Source of the DNA: Planococcus salinarum
Lineage (GTDB): Bacteria; Bacillota; Bacilli; Bacillales_A; Planococcaceae
Assembly: GCF_007004625.1 (NCBI RefSeq)
Contig: NZ_VIFV01000027.1
Span: forward strand, 1-46,252
Length of the DNA stretch: 46,252 nucleotides
Direction of reading: 5' to 3'
Under the pieces are notes generated by a model. That model did not search any database and had not been told where the DNA came from. It worked only from the letters and a program-made list of their open reading frames with translations. The translations under genes and the position numbers were made by a program. Below, in pieces: positions 26,451 to 34,220 of this stretch. Each line of letters opens with the position of its first letter. Within the stretch, counting starts at the first letter, position 1.

Positions 26451-26636
26451 GTGAGTGAATCCAATGAAACACCCAAAAAAGTAAGTTTGCAGGAAGCAGT
26501 AAAACGCCAGCTCGAAGCCAAAAAAAATCAGGCTTCAGGCAACAAAGGAAGCGGCAATTCATCTTCGGAAACCAAAAAGATGAAAAGCCAGCAGACGAAA
26601 AAAGTTAATAACACCCGCCGCAAAATGGGCGTGTGA
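26451..26636 (+). CDS. Small basic hypothetical protein, 61 residues
   Basis: I do not assign a function. The start is GTG at 26451 after GAGGGATG. The sequence is hydrophilic and Lys/Gln/Ser/Asn-rich: a short helix-prone segment VSLQEAVKRQLEAKK, a low-complexity linker rich in Gly/Ser/Asn, and a basic end KKVNNTRRKMGV. There is no membrane segment or signal. A terminator 10 bases after the stop and a promoter motif before it make it a genuine single-gene unit. The basic tail would suit nucleic-acid or ribosome binding, which is a guess. It occupies the position next to ytxK where ackA would be expected. Confidence 0.75.
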   Translation: MSESNETPKKVSLQEAVKRQLEAKKNQASGNKGSGNSSSETKKMKSQQTKKVNNTRRKMGV

Positions 26637-26645
26637 CCATCCGGG

Positions 26646-26673
26646 AAAGGCAGACCTCCAAGGTCTGCCTTTT
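26646..26673 (+). terminator. Terminator of the 61-residue gene
   Basis: AAAGGCAGACCT (26646-26657) pairs with AGGTCTGCCTTT (26661-26672) around CCA. Confidence 0.88.
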
Positions 26674-26783
26674 CGCATGTAATTTCGAGTTTTCCCTTTT
26701 CGAAATAAAGGGTTACGGACAGTTTTATAGAAGTAATTTAATAATGACAGGAAACAAAATCCGCATTCAAGGGAGTGGGAAAC

Positions 26784-27203
26784 ATGTACAGAACAATTTT
26801 GATAGCGGCTGATGGCTCTGATAATTCCGTGCGTGCAGCGAAAGAAGCGGTCAAAATGGCTTCGTTGGCCAAAGGGGCGGAAGTGACCATCCTTTATGTC
26901 ATCGATCACAATGAAGCGGGAAATGAAGAAATACACCACGGTGCTTCTCCGGAATTTGAAATGGCGAGACAGCAGAAAATTCAGCCTGTCATCGACTTAC
27001 TGGAAAAGGAAAAGATATTTCATAAAGTGGAAATGATCTATGGCATCCCGTCGCATGTAATTACTGAATATGCAAGTGACCGAAATTTCGATTTGCTCAT
27101 AATGGGAAAAAGAGGATTGAATCCGATGCAGGAAATGGTGCTCGGAAGTGTCAGCCGTTCTGTGTTAAACAAGGTTGATGTCCCCATGCTGATTGTTAAA
27201 TGA
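26784..27203 (+). CDS. Universal stress protein, UspA family (139 residues)
   Basis: Single Usp domain. MYRTILIAADGSDNSVRAAKEA begins the fold; the ATP-binding loop MGKRGLNPMQEMVLGSVSRSVL has the G-2x-G-9x-G-S pattern of nucleotide-binding members, ending with VPMLIVK. ATG at 26784 follows AAGGGAGTG; a GTG at 26775 lies within that site. A 44-residue membrane peptide gene follows after 38 bases and shares the transcript up to the terminator at 27435. A second Usp gene lies on the other strand 2.4 kb away, a family expansion around ald as in Staphylococcus. Confidence 0.9.
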   Translation: MYRTILIAADGSDNSVRAAKEAVKMASLAKGAEVTILYVIDHNEAGNEEIHHGASPEFEMARQQKIQPVIDLLEKEKIFHKVEMIYGIPSHVITEYASDRNFDLLIMGKRGLNPMQEMVLGSVSRSVLNKVDVPMLIVK

Positions 27204-27241
27204 CATCTGCAAAATTCAGCTTTAATGAGGAGTGTGCATGA

Positions 27242-27376
27242 ATGATATGGATGATTATTGTAGTGATTGCTTATATCCCGATTTTCTATAAAATTCATCA
27301 TCGAATCGGTCAATTGGAAGACGAGGTTGCAAAATTGAAAGAAGAACTAGAGAGAGTTCAGGTGTCTATCGATTGA
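27242..27376 (+). CDS. Small single-pass membrane protein with coiled-coil tail, 44 residues
   Basis: A short gene, ATG 27242 to TGA 27374-27376, preceded by GAGGAGTG at a good distance. Residues 2-16 (IWMIIVVIAYIPIFY) form a membrane helix; residues 17-21 are KIHHR; residues 22-40 (IGQLEDEVAKLKEELERVQ) have heptad spacing of Ile/Leu/Val and read as a coiled coil. This is the layout of small membrane-tethered oligomerising peptides. An ATG at 27238 in another frame would give only 17 residues. It follows a UspA gene and precedes a terminator, so it is probably co-expressed. I do not recognise a named family. Confidence 0.7.
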   Translation: MIWMIIVVIAYIPIFYKIHHRIGQLEDEVAKLKEELERVQVSID

Positions 27377-27434
27377 AAAGAGTCAAAATAACAGAAATTC
27401 CGGTTTTCATTGGCGAATTATAGGATATAGAAGG

Positions 27435-27460
27435 AAGGGCGGATTTACTCCGTCCTTTTT
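27435..27460 (+). terminator. Terminator of the usp and small membrane protein unit
   Basis: AAGGGCGGA (27435-27443) pairs with TCCGTCCTT (27449-27457) with one wobble, followed by T-run. Confidence 0.78.
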
Positions 27461-27650
27461 GCTGTTTTTTCAGCCGCCTCCCTAAGTAATTTATCCTATT
27501 TTCAGCTTGTGATTTCTTTTGAAGCACTGGGAAATGCTATAATAGCTGATTGTAAAGACTGTTTTATGGAAGGGCATGCCTCCGTACAGTGAAGGTATCC
27601 CGGGTTGTGATAGACTTATACTATAATAATTTAAAAGTGAGCTGATAATT

Positions 27651-28883
27651 TTGACTGAAAAAGAGATGGAATCCACATTTTTACCAATACTCCTGGGTTC
27701 GGATATGAATGCATACGGCATGGCCCGCTCGTTTTACGAAGCTTACGGCATCAAGTCCCTTGTTTTGGGACGTGCAAATCTTTCCGCTACCCAGAACAGC
27801 AGTATCCTGGACTTTCGGGTAATTGAAGAGTTGAACGAACAGGAAACATTTCTTCCTGCATTGCTGGATATCGCATCCCAATATAAAGGAAAGAAACTGC
27901 TGTTGCTTGCCTGCGGAGATGATTATGCGAAACTGATCATCCGCAACAAGGAAAAGTTGACACCCTATTTCGCGGTTCCTTATATCGACGAGAAATTGAT
28001 GGACCGGCTTGTTCTGAAAGAAAATTTCTATGATATCTGCGAGCAATACGGTTTCAGCTATCCCCGTACTGACTTATGCACATATGAGACTTATAAAAAC
28101 TTCTCTCCGAACTTCGTGTATCCAATCATTATCAAGGCTTCCAATTCTGTGGCTTACTGGGATTGCTCGTTCCCGGGCAAAAAGAAAGTATTTGTAGCAC
28201 ATGACGAAGCTGAAAAAGATGCCATTCTGGAAGCCATCTACAGCTCTTCCTATAAAGACAATCTGACTATCCAGGAATTCATTCCGGGAGACGATTCCTT
28301 TATGCGTGTTCTGAATGCCTATGTAGGCAAAGATGGAAAAGTGAAGTTGATGGCACTCGGCAATCCGATTCTCGAGGAGCACTCTCCTGAAGGGATCGGC
28401 AGCTACGCGGCCATCATCAATACATTCGATCAGAAACTGCTGGATAAAGTGCGATTCTTTCTTGAAGACATCGGCTATACCGGCTTTGCCAATTTTGACA
28501 TGAAATATGATGCACGGGATGATTCCTATAAATTATTTGAAATCAACCTCCGTAATGGAAGAAGCAGCTACTACGTCACTGCAAGCGGACATAACCTGAT
28601 GAAATACGTTGCAGATGACCATATCTTCAATAAACCCCAGCAATTGGTTTATGCAAAAGACAAGCATCTTTGGCTCATCATCCCTAAGAAGGTGCTCTTT
28701 AAATATGCACAGAATGAGGTCCTGAAAAAAGAAGCGAAGCGGCTGATCAAAGAAGGGAAAGCAACGAATTCCCTCTTCTATAAGAAAGATTTCAACCCGA
28801 AACGCTGGGCGAAACTCAGCTTGAATAATTTAAATTATCATCGAAAATACAAAAAATACTTCAATAACAAAGGTCTGTCGTAA
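27651..28883 (+). CDS. ATP-grasp carboxylate-amine ligase, probable D-Asp/D-Glu ligase for the peptidoglycan cross-bridge
   Basis: 410 residues. The N-terminal PILLGSDMNAYGMARSFYEAYGIKS and the ATP-grasp core with metal-binding FEINLRNGRSSYYV resemble Enterococcus faecium Aslfm, which ligates D-aspartate to the lysine side chain of peptidoglycan precursors. An aspartate/glutamate racemase gene starts 3 bases after the stop, the same pairing as aslfm-racfm. Planococcus and relatives have A4-alpha walls with Lys-D-Glu or Lys-D-Asp bridges, so this pair is a good candidate for making that bridge; which amino acid is not decided by sequence. The start is TTG at 27651 after AAGTGAG; ATG at 27666 is possible. 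There is no membrane segment; action on cytoplasmic precursors is expected. Confidence 0.82.
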   Translation: MTEKEMESTFLPILLGSDMNAYGMARSFYEAYGIKSLVLGRANLSATQNSSILDFRVIEELNEQETFLPALLDIASQYKGKKLLLLACGDDYAKLIIRNKEKLTPYFAVPYIDEKLMDRLVLKENFYDICEQYGFSYPRTDLCTYETYKNFSPNFVYPIIIKASNSVAYWDCSFPGKKKVFVAHDEAEKDAILEAIYSSSYKDNLTIQEFIPGDDSFMRVLNAYVGKDGKVKLMALGNPILEEHSPEGIGSYAAIINTFDQKLLDKVRFFLEDIGYTGFANFDMKYDARDDSYKLFEINLRNGRSSYYVTASGHNLMKYVADDHIFNKPQQLVYAKDKHLWLIIPKKVLFKYAQNEVLKKEAKRLIKEGKATNSLFYKKDFNPKRWAKLSLNNLNYHRKYKKYFNNKGLS

Positions 28884-28886
28884 ACT

Positions 28887-29588
28887 ATGGAAAAAAAGAC
28901 TCTTGGCATTGTCGGCGGTGTGGGCCCGCTGGCCACTATGTTCATCGGTGAAATGATCGTACGCCGCACAAAGGCTGTAAAAGACCAGGATCATGTCAAT
29001 TCGATCATCACGAACAATACCCGAATCCCGGATCGTACCGCTTTTATCGTGGGAGATTCAGAGGAAAATCCAATTCCTGTCATGATAGCCGATATGGAAA
29101 GGCTGACGTCCATGGGTGCGGAAATACTGATCATCCCCTGTAATACCGCCCATACTTTTTACCAGGAACTTCAGCAGGGCAGTCCTGTTCCCGTTATCCA
29201 TATGATTCGTGAAACGATGAAGCGGGCAGCTGATGAGGGCGCCGCGAAAGTAGGCATCCTCGCCACCACAGGCACTGTTACGTCAGAAGTGTACCAGCGT
29301 GCGGCAAAAGATTTCGGCCTGGAACCGGTTGTGCCGAGCACAGAAATCCAGGAGAAAGTCATGTCCATTATTTATGATAATGTGAAAGCCGGCAAAGCGG
29401 CAGACCGGGAAAAATGGCGTGAAATTGAAAATTATATGCAAGTACAGGGTTGTGACCGGCTCGTGCTAGGCTGCACGGAGCTCTCCATCGTGAAGAAGGA
29501 ACTTGAACTGTCGGAATACCACCTTGATTCGCTGCTCGTTCTGGCAGAACTCGCCATCCTGTCGTGCGGCTACGAACTCGCTGATTAA
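28887..29588 (+). CDS. Aspartate/glutamate racemase
   Basis: 233 residues, PLP-independent Asp/Glu racemase superfamily. MEKKTLGIVGGVGPLATMFIG begins the first half. The two catalytic cysteines are in IPCNTAH and LGCTELS, so both faces of the active site are intact. It interconverts the L and D forms of Asp or Glu. It is the second gene of a two-gene unit with the ATP-grasp ligase, 3 bases downstream; its likely job is to supply the D-amino acid to that ligase. MurI-type glutamate racemase is less likely, because the GGVGPLA start is that of RacD. A strong terminator follows. Confidence 0.9.
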   Translation: MEKKTLGIVGGVGPLATMFIGEMIVRRTKAVKDQDHVNSIITNNTRIPDRTAFIVGDSEENPIPVMIADMERLTSMGAEILIIPCNTAHTFYQELQQGSPVPVIHMIRETMKRAADEGAAKVGILATTGTVTSEVYQRAAKDFGLEPVVPSTEIQEKVMSIIYDNVKAGKAADREKWREIENYMQVQGCDRLVLGCTELSIVKKELELSEYHLDSLLVLAELAILSCGYELAD

Positions 29589-29595
29589 GTCATAG

Positions 29596-29633
29596 AAAAA
29601 AGCCTTTTCCGTTTTTACGGAAAAGGCTTTTTT
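29596..29633. terminator. Bidirectional terminator after the racemase gene
   Basis: A 17-bp stem: AAAAAAGCCTTTTCCGT (29596-29612) with ACGGAAAAGGCTTTTTT (29617-29633). It serves the racemase gene and the convergent usp gene. Confidence 0.95.
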
Positions 29634-29645
29634 AAAAGCTTTGCA

Positions 29646-30140
29646 TCAAGTGATTGGATCTTGATCTTGATTTACTCGTGCTTCCAGTTCGGCTGGCGCA
29701 TCGTCTGTCCGGACTACGAGTACATCGCATCTGGCCGAGCGGACGATATGTTCTGATACACTGCCGATAAGGAACCGTTCCACGGCATTCAGGCCGGTGG
29801 CACCACAGATGATCAGGTCTGCATGCATCTTGGCAGCGAGATCCCGGGAAATCATGGTTTTCGGTGAACCATAGTCAACCACGATATTGACGTTTTCAAC
29901 GCCTGCTGCGTTTGCTTCTTTTTTATAGTCTGCCAGTAGGTCCTCAGCGAATTTCTGAGCTCTGTCCGCGATGGAGCGGTCATAAGCTTCGATTGCTGCA
30001 AATGATCTTGTGTCGATGATGTTGACGAGGTTCAATGTTGCTTTATTACGTGTAGCGATCCCCACAGATTTTTTGAAGGCCCATTCAGCTTCTTTTGACC
30101 CATCCACTGCCACCAGGATCTGTCGATATTCTAATGTCAT
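29646..30140 (-). CDS. Universal stress protein, UspA family (164 residues)
   Basis: Single Usp domain: YRQILVAVDGSKEAEWAFKKS at the start and the ATP-binding loop GATGLNAVERFLIGSVSEHIV with the G-2x-G-9x-G-S spacing. A 15-residue acidic tail follows the fold. ATG at 30140 has AAGGAGG. It is divergent from ald, the neighbour it also has in Staphylococcus aureus. It shares only the fold, not close identity, with the Usp at 26784, so the two are unlikely to be recent duplicates. Confidence 0.92.
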   Translation of the reverse strand: MTLEYRQILVAVDGSKEAEWAFKKSVGIATRNKATLNLVNIIDTRSFAAIEAYDRSIADRAQKFAEDLLADYKKEANAAGVENVNIVVDYGSPKTMISRDLAAKMHADLIICGATGLNAVERFLIGSVSEHIVRSARCDVLVVRTDDAPAELEARVNQDQDPIT

Positions 30141-30552
30141 AATTGCATTCCTCCTTATCTATCTATGAAATTCGCTGTCGGTGGAGCCAGTTCCTTCTTT
30201 TTCTTTAAAAAAATGCCTGAAATATGTGTCTGCTATATGAATAGAAATGTAAATGAAACGAACATTGTGCCTGTTGCTGCCAATAAAAGGGGAGGAGATT
30301 TATTATCCGACGATATTGTAGGCAACAAAAAGCGTTTTATCTATATTAATATAATTTTAATTTGGAAATGCTCTCCATTATTCCGCCTTTTACCATTCCA
30401 AAATGCTGCAGTTCTGCCCGGGCCAGAAAAAGATTTTTGGTTTGGTAAGAAAAAGGGGCAAAGTTTAATAATATCTGATAGAATGGATTTGCTTTGAAGT
30501 ATAAAAATTACTGATCTATATTTCCTATTAAAGTTTAATGGAGGGTTTCGTC
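30141..30552. other. Divergent intergenic region between usp and ald
   Basis: 412 bases, AT-rich. A 110-codon frame at 30165-30497 lacks a ribosome binding site and gives a sequence without family features, so I do not call a gene. Apart from the ald promoter at 30494-30522 I see no clear hairpin or known regulator site. Confidence 0.6.
30494..30522 (+). promoter_or_regulatory. Predicted promoter of ald
   Basis: TTGAAG (30494-30499), 17-base spacer, TATATT (30517-30522), 30 bases before the start codon. Confidence 0.65.
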
Positions 30553-31668
30553 ATGCGTATTGGAGTTCCAACAGAAGTGAAGAACAATGAAAACAGAGTA
30601 GCAATGACACCATCAGGCGTTGTCAATTTATCCTTATACGGACACGAAGTCTTTATTCAGAAGGGGGCCGGTCTCGGATCCGGTTTTACTGATGAAGATT
30701 ACAGTTCGGCAGGGGCCAGCATGGTTGCAACGGCTGAAGAGGCTTGGAACCAGGAGATGATCATGAAGGTCAAGGAACCGACGTCTTCTGAATATGGATA
30801 TTTCCGGGAAGGAATGATCCTGTTCACTTATTTGCATTTGGCAGCTGAACCGGAATTGACAAAAGCGTTGCTGGATTCAAAAGTCATCGGAATTGCTTAC
30901 GAAACTGTACAGCTTCCAAATAACTCATTGCCGTTATTAACTCCAATGAGTGAAGTTGCAGGCAAGATGGCGACACAGATCGGTGCTCAATTCCTGGAAA
31001 AAATCCATGGCGGCGGCGGTATTCTCCTTGGAGGAATTCCTGGTGTATCACGCGGCAAAGTTACAGTAATCGGCGGGGGAGTGGCAGGAACGCACGCTGC
31101 CAAAGTCGCAGTCGGAATGGGAGCAAATGTAACCATCCTTGACTTGAATCCGGATCGCCTGCGCCAATTGGACGATTTGTTTGGCACGGACGTACAGACC
31201 TTAATCTCAAACCCGTTGAATATTGCACAATCACTTTCCAATTCGGATCTGGTGATCGGGGCAGTTCTGATTCCAGGTGCAAAAGCGCCGAAATTGGTGA
31301 CAGAAGATATGATCAAATCGATGAAACCGGGATCAGTGGTGGTGGATATTGCAATTGACCAGGGCGGGATTTTCGAAACAAGTGACCGCATTACGACCCA
31401 CGATCAACCGACATACATCAAACATGATGTTGTCCACTACGCTGTTGCGAATATGCCTGGGGCGGTTCCGCGGACTTCTACAATCGGATTGACAAACGTC
31501 ACTGTGCCATATGCTGTTCAAATTGCCAACAAAGGCTATAAAAAGGCAATACTTGATAACGAAGCACTGAAAAAAGGCGTCAATACCCTTGAGGGCTATG
31601 TTACGTATAAAGCGGTTGCTGATGATCATGAATTGTTGTATAAACCCCTTGAAGAGCTGCTGGCTTAA
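30553..31668 (+). CDS. ald: Alanine dehydrogenase
   Basis: NAD-dependent enzyme interconverting L-alanine with pyruvate and ammonia; 371 residues, normal length. [20 protein letters not shown] begins the catalytic domain; MKVKEP and [11 protein letters not shown] carry the active-site Lys and His; the Rossmann loop is [15 protein letters not shown]; the C-terminus has [19 protein letters not shown] at 30553 has GGAGGG at the right distance; the frame opens at 30538. It is monocistronic with its own promoter and terminator. It links amino-acid nitrogen to pyruvate, next to other pyruvate and acetyl-CoA genes in the window. Confidence 0.97.
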   Translation: MRIGVPTEVKNNENRVAMTPSGVVNLSLYGHEVFIQKGAGLGSGFTDEDYSSAGASMVATAEEAWNQEMIMKVKEPTSSEYGYFREGMILFTYLHLAAEPELTKALLDSKVIGIAYETVQLPNNSLPLLTPMSEVAGKMATQIGAQFLEKIHGGGGILLGGIPGVSRGKVTVIGGGVAGTHAAKVAVGMGANVTILDLNPDRLRQLDDLFGTDVQTLISNPLNIAQSLSNSDLVIGAVLIPGAKAPKLVTEDMIKSMKPGSVVVDIAIDQGGIFETSDRITTHDQPTYIKHDVVHYAVANMPGAVPRTSTIGLTNVTVPYAVQIANKGYKKAILDNEALKKGVNTLEGYVTYKAVADDHELLYKPLEELLA

Positions 31669-31711
31669 AAAAGAACACGAACCGCTATTGCGCGGCTTCA
31701 ATAGAAATAAG

Positions 31712-31748
31712 AAAAGCTGCACCGGGATTTTATCCGGTGCAGCTTTTT
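31712..31748 (+). terminator. Terminator of ald
   Basis: AAAAGCTGCACCGG (31712-31725) pairs with CCGGTGCAGCTTTT (31734-31747). The stem is nearly the same sequence as the ccpA/acuC terminator at 1397-1435. Confidence 0.92.
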
Positions 31749-31805
31749 ACAGTATATTGAACGAAGGGATTTCACACTGGTATAATTCAGGCAGTCGAGA
31801 AACCA

Positions 31806-31990
31806 TCAACTTCTATAATCATTCCGCTTTAGACGGATGCTTGCGGCCTAAGCCTCCTCAGTCGCGTCGCTCCTTGCGGGGTCTCAGGACTCGCTCTGGT
31901 TCCCGCAGGAAAGACATTGGCCGAAGCTTGCGAGGACAAGTCTTTGCGACGAAGCAGCGGAGCGATGCAGGAGCACATCTTTGTCCTTCA
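31806..31990. repeat. Structured intergenic repeat downstream of ald
   Basis: Starts CATTCCGCTTTAGACGG and runs through CCTCCTCAGTCG, CTTGCGGGGTCTCAGGACTCG, CCCGCAGGAAAGACATTGG and GTCTTTGCGACGAAG to GATGCAGGAGCAC. It is the pattern of the large Bacillales intergenic repeats with GCTCC/GGGGTCTC arms. GTCTTTGCGACGAAG is the reverse complement of CTTCGTCGCAAAGAC inside the repeat at 21955-22150, and GATGCAGGAGCA occurs in both, so the elements share modules. A long frame across it (31589-32344) overlaps ald and is not a gene. Confidence 0.65.
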
Positions 31991-32088
31991 CCGTCTGTCA
32001 CTTTATTCGGATTATGTTCCGGCATAGAGTATCTGCTTCTATACTATAAAACAGGTAAAATGAATATCTTATATAGAAAATGTTTAAA

Positions 32089-32220
32089 GATATGGAGCAA
32101 AATAGCGAAGACGCCCAGGGGACCAAGCGAAGTGCTGAGATCCACTCGGGCGAAGTGCAACGAGACCGAGTTAGCTCAGCGCGAGCCCCCAGGCAAGCGG
32201 AGCTGTTTTGCGGAATATCG
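32089..32220 (+). repeat. 132-bp hairpin repeat, copy 1
   Basis: The element runs from GATATGGAGC to CGGAATATCG. The reverse complement of 45905-46036 matches it over the same 132 bases with about 6 differences. Its halves are complementary in blocks: AAAATAGC with GCTGTTTT, GGGG with CCCC, GCTGAG with CTCAGC, ACTCGG with CCGAGT. GCGAAG occurs three times. The ends carry GATAT/ATATC. No credible reading frame. It lies between the ald terminator and the end of pepQ. Confidence 0.9.
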
Positions 32221-32246
32221 GTTTCCTATCTTTTTTCTCAACAAGC
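32207..32246 (+). repeat. Shared repeat tail module
   Basis: TTTGCGGAATATCG followed about 15-18 bases later by TTTCTCAACAAGCT. The same pair of motifs occurs at 22112-22155, past the end of another repeat, in the same orientation. Confidence 0.65.
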
Positions 32247-32255
32247 TGACAATTA

Positions 32256-33353
32256 TCAGTTATTTATTATCTGAAGTTCTTTCGGGTATTTCGTCAAGAC
32301 TTCGACGCCATCTGCCGTCACGGCAAGATCGTCTTCAATCCTAACGCCGACGGTACCGGGCACATAAATGCCGGGTTCGATCGTAAACACCATGCCTTCT
32401 TCCATTTTCATCTCATTCGACCCGTGAAGGGACGGGAACTCATGTACCGAAATGCCGAGACCGTGTCCCAGGCGGTGTGTAAAGTATTCACCATATCCAG
32501 CCTGCTCAATGACACCGCGTGAGATTCCGTCAAGTTCGGCGGCGGTAATGCCGGGTTTCACAGCATGCAGTGCAGCCAGTTCGGCTTCAAGCACGATGCT
32601 GTACACTTTTTTCTGTTCTTCGCCGGGTTCGCCAAGTGCCAGGGTGCGGGTGATGTCGGAGCAGTAGCCTTTGTGGACAACTCCCAGATCAAAAAGGACG
32701 AGGTCGCCTTTCTGCAGTTTGCGGTCCCCGGTTTTGCCATGCGGAGAAGCGGCGTGGTCACCCGTCAGCACCGTCGTATCGAATGACATGTGCGTAACGC
32801 CGCGTTTTTTGAGTGCCAATTCCACTTCGGTCATTACTTCAATTTCCGTAATGCCTTCTTTAATGGTTTTGGCAGCGACTTCGATTGCGTAATCGGCAAG
32901 CGCAGCTGCTTCGCGCAGAATTTCCATTTCGGCAGCATCCTTGATGACCCGCATGGCGTTGATTTTGTCATCGATGCCGACAATGGCGGGTGTATTGAAA
33001 AATTCATTGATCGCATCGGAACGCTCGACAATCATATGAGACTTTTCAATTGCCAAAGTAGCAATTGAAGAAACCTTTTCGTGAGCGGTGCGCTGGAGAA
33101 TCTCCATCGCATTTTCCGTATCGGTATGGCCGACAATGTCGCCATTCCAGCCGGCAGCTTTTGCATCCGGAATTTCCATCTGCGGACAGATCAGGAATGG
33201 TTCAGCCTCGTTGAAAATCATGACGCCGAGCAGACGTTCATGGGGATTGCTCTTGAAGCCGGTAAAGTAAAAGACGTTGTCAGGATTGGTGATGAACGCC
33301 GCATCAATTCTGTTCTCTTTTAAATACGCCTGCAAATTACTGATTTTATTCAT
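32256..33353 (-). CDS. pepQ: Xaa-Pro dipeptidase / aminopeptidase P family (M24)
   Basis: Cytosolic metallopeptidase that splits dipeptides or peptides ending the bond before proline; 365 residues. An N-terminal creatinase-like domain (to about residue 125, NPDNVFYFTGF) is followed by the pita-bread catalytic domain with the five metal ligands: FDLGVVHKGYCSDITRT (two Asp), HRLGHGLGISVHE (His), FTIEPGIYV (Glu) and GVRIEDDL (Glu). ATG at 33353 has AGAGGAGG; the frame opens at 33383 with no site. In Staphylococcus aureus the same gene lies between ald and the ytkL homologue. It is divergent from ytkL. Confidence 0.9.
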   Translation of the reverse strand: MNKISNLQAYLKENRIDAAFITNPDNVFYFTGFKSNPHERLLGVMIFNEAEPFLICPQMEIPDAKAAGWNGDIVGHTDTENAMEILQRTAHEKVSSIATLAIEKSHMIVERSDAINEFFNTPAIVGIDDKINAMRVIKDAAEMEILREAAALADYAIEVAAKTIKEGITEIEVMTEVELALKKRGVTHMSFDTTVLTGDHAASPHGKTGDRKLQKGDLVLFDLGVVHKGYCSDITRTLALGEPGEEQKKVYSIVLEAELAALHAVKPGITAAELDGISRGVIEQAGYGEYFTHRLGHGLGISVHEFPSLHGSNEMKMEEGMVFTIEPGIYVPGTVGVRIEDDLAVTADGVEVLTKYPKELQIINN

Positions 33354-33443
33354 AAATGAATTCCTCCTCTTTATGTGTAGCATAACAAAGATGAGGGTAT
33401 AAGACAGCTAGAAACTGAACGCATTACCTAATGGAGGGATAAC

Positions 33444-34124
33444 ATGAAAATTTCTTACCATGGACATTCCGTTGTCAAAATCCTGACGGGAGACAAAACG
33501 ATTTTGATCGATCCGTTTATCAACGGCAACAGCCTGACGGATTTGAAGGTGGCAGAAGAGAAGCCGGATGTGATCCTGCTGACACATGCCCATAATGACC
33601 ATGTGGGCGACACTGTGGAGCTGGCGCAGGGAAGCAATGCAAAAGTCGTTGCCCCTGTGGAACTGGCGAATTACCTGGGCACTTTCGGGCTGGATGCAGT
33701 CGGCATGAATCTGGGCGGTGCAAAAGAGTTTGATTTCGGCACCGTCAAATACACAAAAGCGTTCCACAGTTCTTCCTATACAACTGAAGAAGGAGAAGTC
33801 ATTTACGGCGGCATGCCGGCGGGTATTCTCTTCAAAGCGGAAGGAAAAACCATTTATCATGCGGGTGACACAGACCTTTTCGGAGATATGGAGCTGATCG
33901 GCAACCGCAATCGAATCGATGTGGCGTTCCTGCCCATAGGAGATTTTTTCACGATGGGACCGGAAGATGCTGCATATGCGGCCGAACTGCTGAAAGCGAA
34001 ATCCGTCGTGCCGATCCATTACAACACATTCCCGCCCATCAGGCAGGATCCGCAGGAATTCAAGAAATTGGTCAAATCGTCGGAAGTCCGGATTCTTAAT
34101 GCCGGAGATTCATTCGAATTATGA
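33444..34124 (+). CDS. ytkL: Metal-dependent hydrolase, UPF0173 family (YtkL)
   Basis: 226-residue metallo-beta-lactamase-fold protein. Metal ligands: [37 protein letters not shown] and VPIHYNTFP. This is the YtkL/UPF0173 subfamily, whose physiological substrate is not known. ATG at 33444 follows ATGGAGGG. It is divergent from pepQ with a 90-base gap and ends in a strong terminator 4 bases after the stop. Position before ytoI is conserved in Bacillus and Staphylococcus. Confidence 0.92.
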   Translation: MKISYHGHSVVKILTGDKTILIDPFINGNSLTDLKVAEEKPDVILLTHAHNDHVGDTVELAQGSNAKVVAPVELANYLGTFGLDAVGMNLGGAKEFDFGTVKYTKAFHSSSYTTEEGEVIYGGMPAGILFKAEGKTIYHAGDTDLFGDMELIGNRNRIDVAFLPIGDFFTMGPEDAAYAAELLKAKSVVPIHYNTFPPIRQDPQEFKKLVKSSEVRILNAGDSFEL

Positions 34125-34127
34125 TGC

Positions 34128-34161
34128 AAAACCCCCGAAGAGCAAATTCTTCGGGGGTTTC
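34128..34161 (+). terminator. Terminator of ytkL
   Basis: AAACCCCCGAAGA (34128-34140 plus next base) pairs with TCTTCGGGGGTTT (34148-34160). Confidence 0.9.
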
Positions 34162-34220
34162 TGTTATGGGAAATATGGTACACTGAAAGCATCAGGAAAG
34201 CAGAAAGAATGGGTGAAACG

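Noticed and set aside
27238-27291. ATG at 27238 just before the 44-residue membrane peptide
   Set aside because: That frame gives 17 residues without structure; the frame from 27242 has a membrane helix and coiled coil.
30165-30497. 110-codon plus-strand frame between usp and ald
   Set aside because: No ribosome binding site, AT-rich composition and no recognisable protein pattern; it also runs into the ald promoter.
32080-32274. 64-codon frame within the 132-bp repeat
   Set aside because: It exists because the repeat lacks stops in that frame; the substitutions seen in the second copy follow the hairpin rather than codon positions.
31589-32344. 251-codon plus-strand frame downstream of ald
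   Set aside because: It overlaps the end of ald in another frame and crosses the ald terminator, two structured repeats and the end of pepQ. The long open frame comes from GC-rich repeat sequence.
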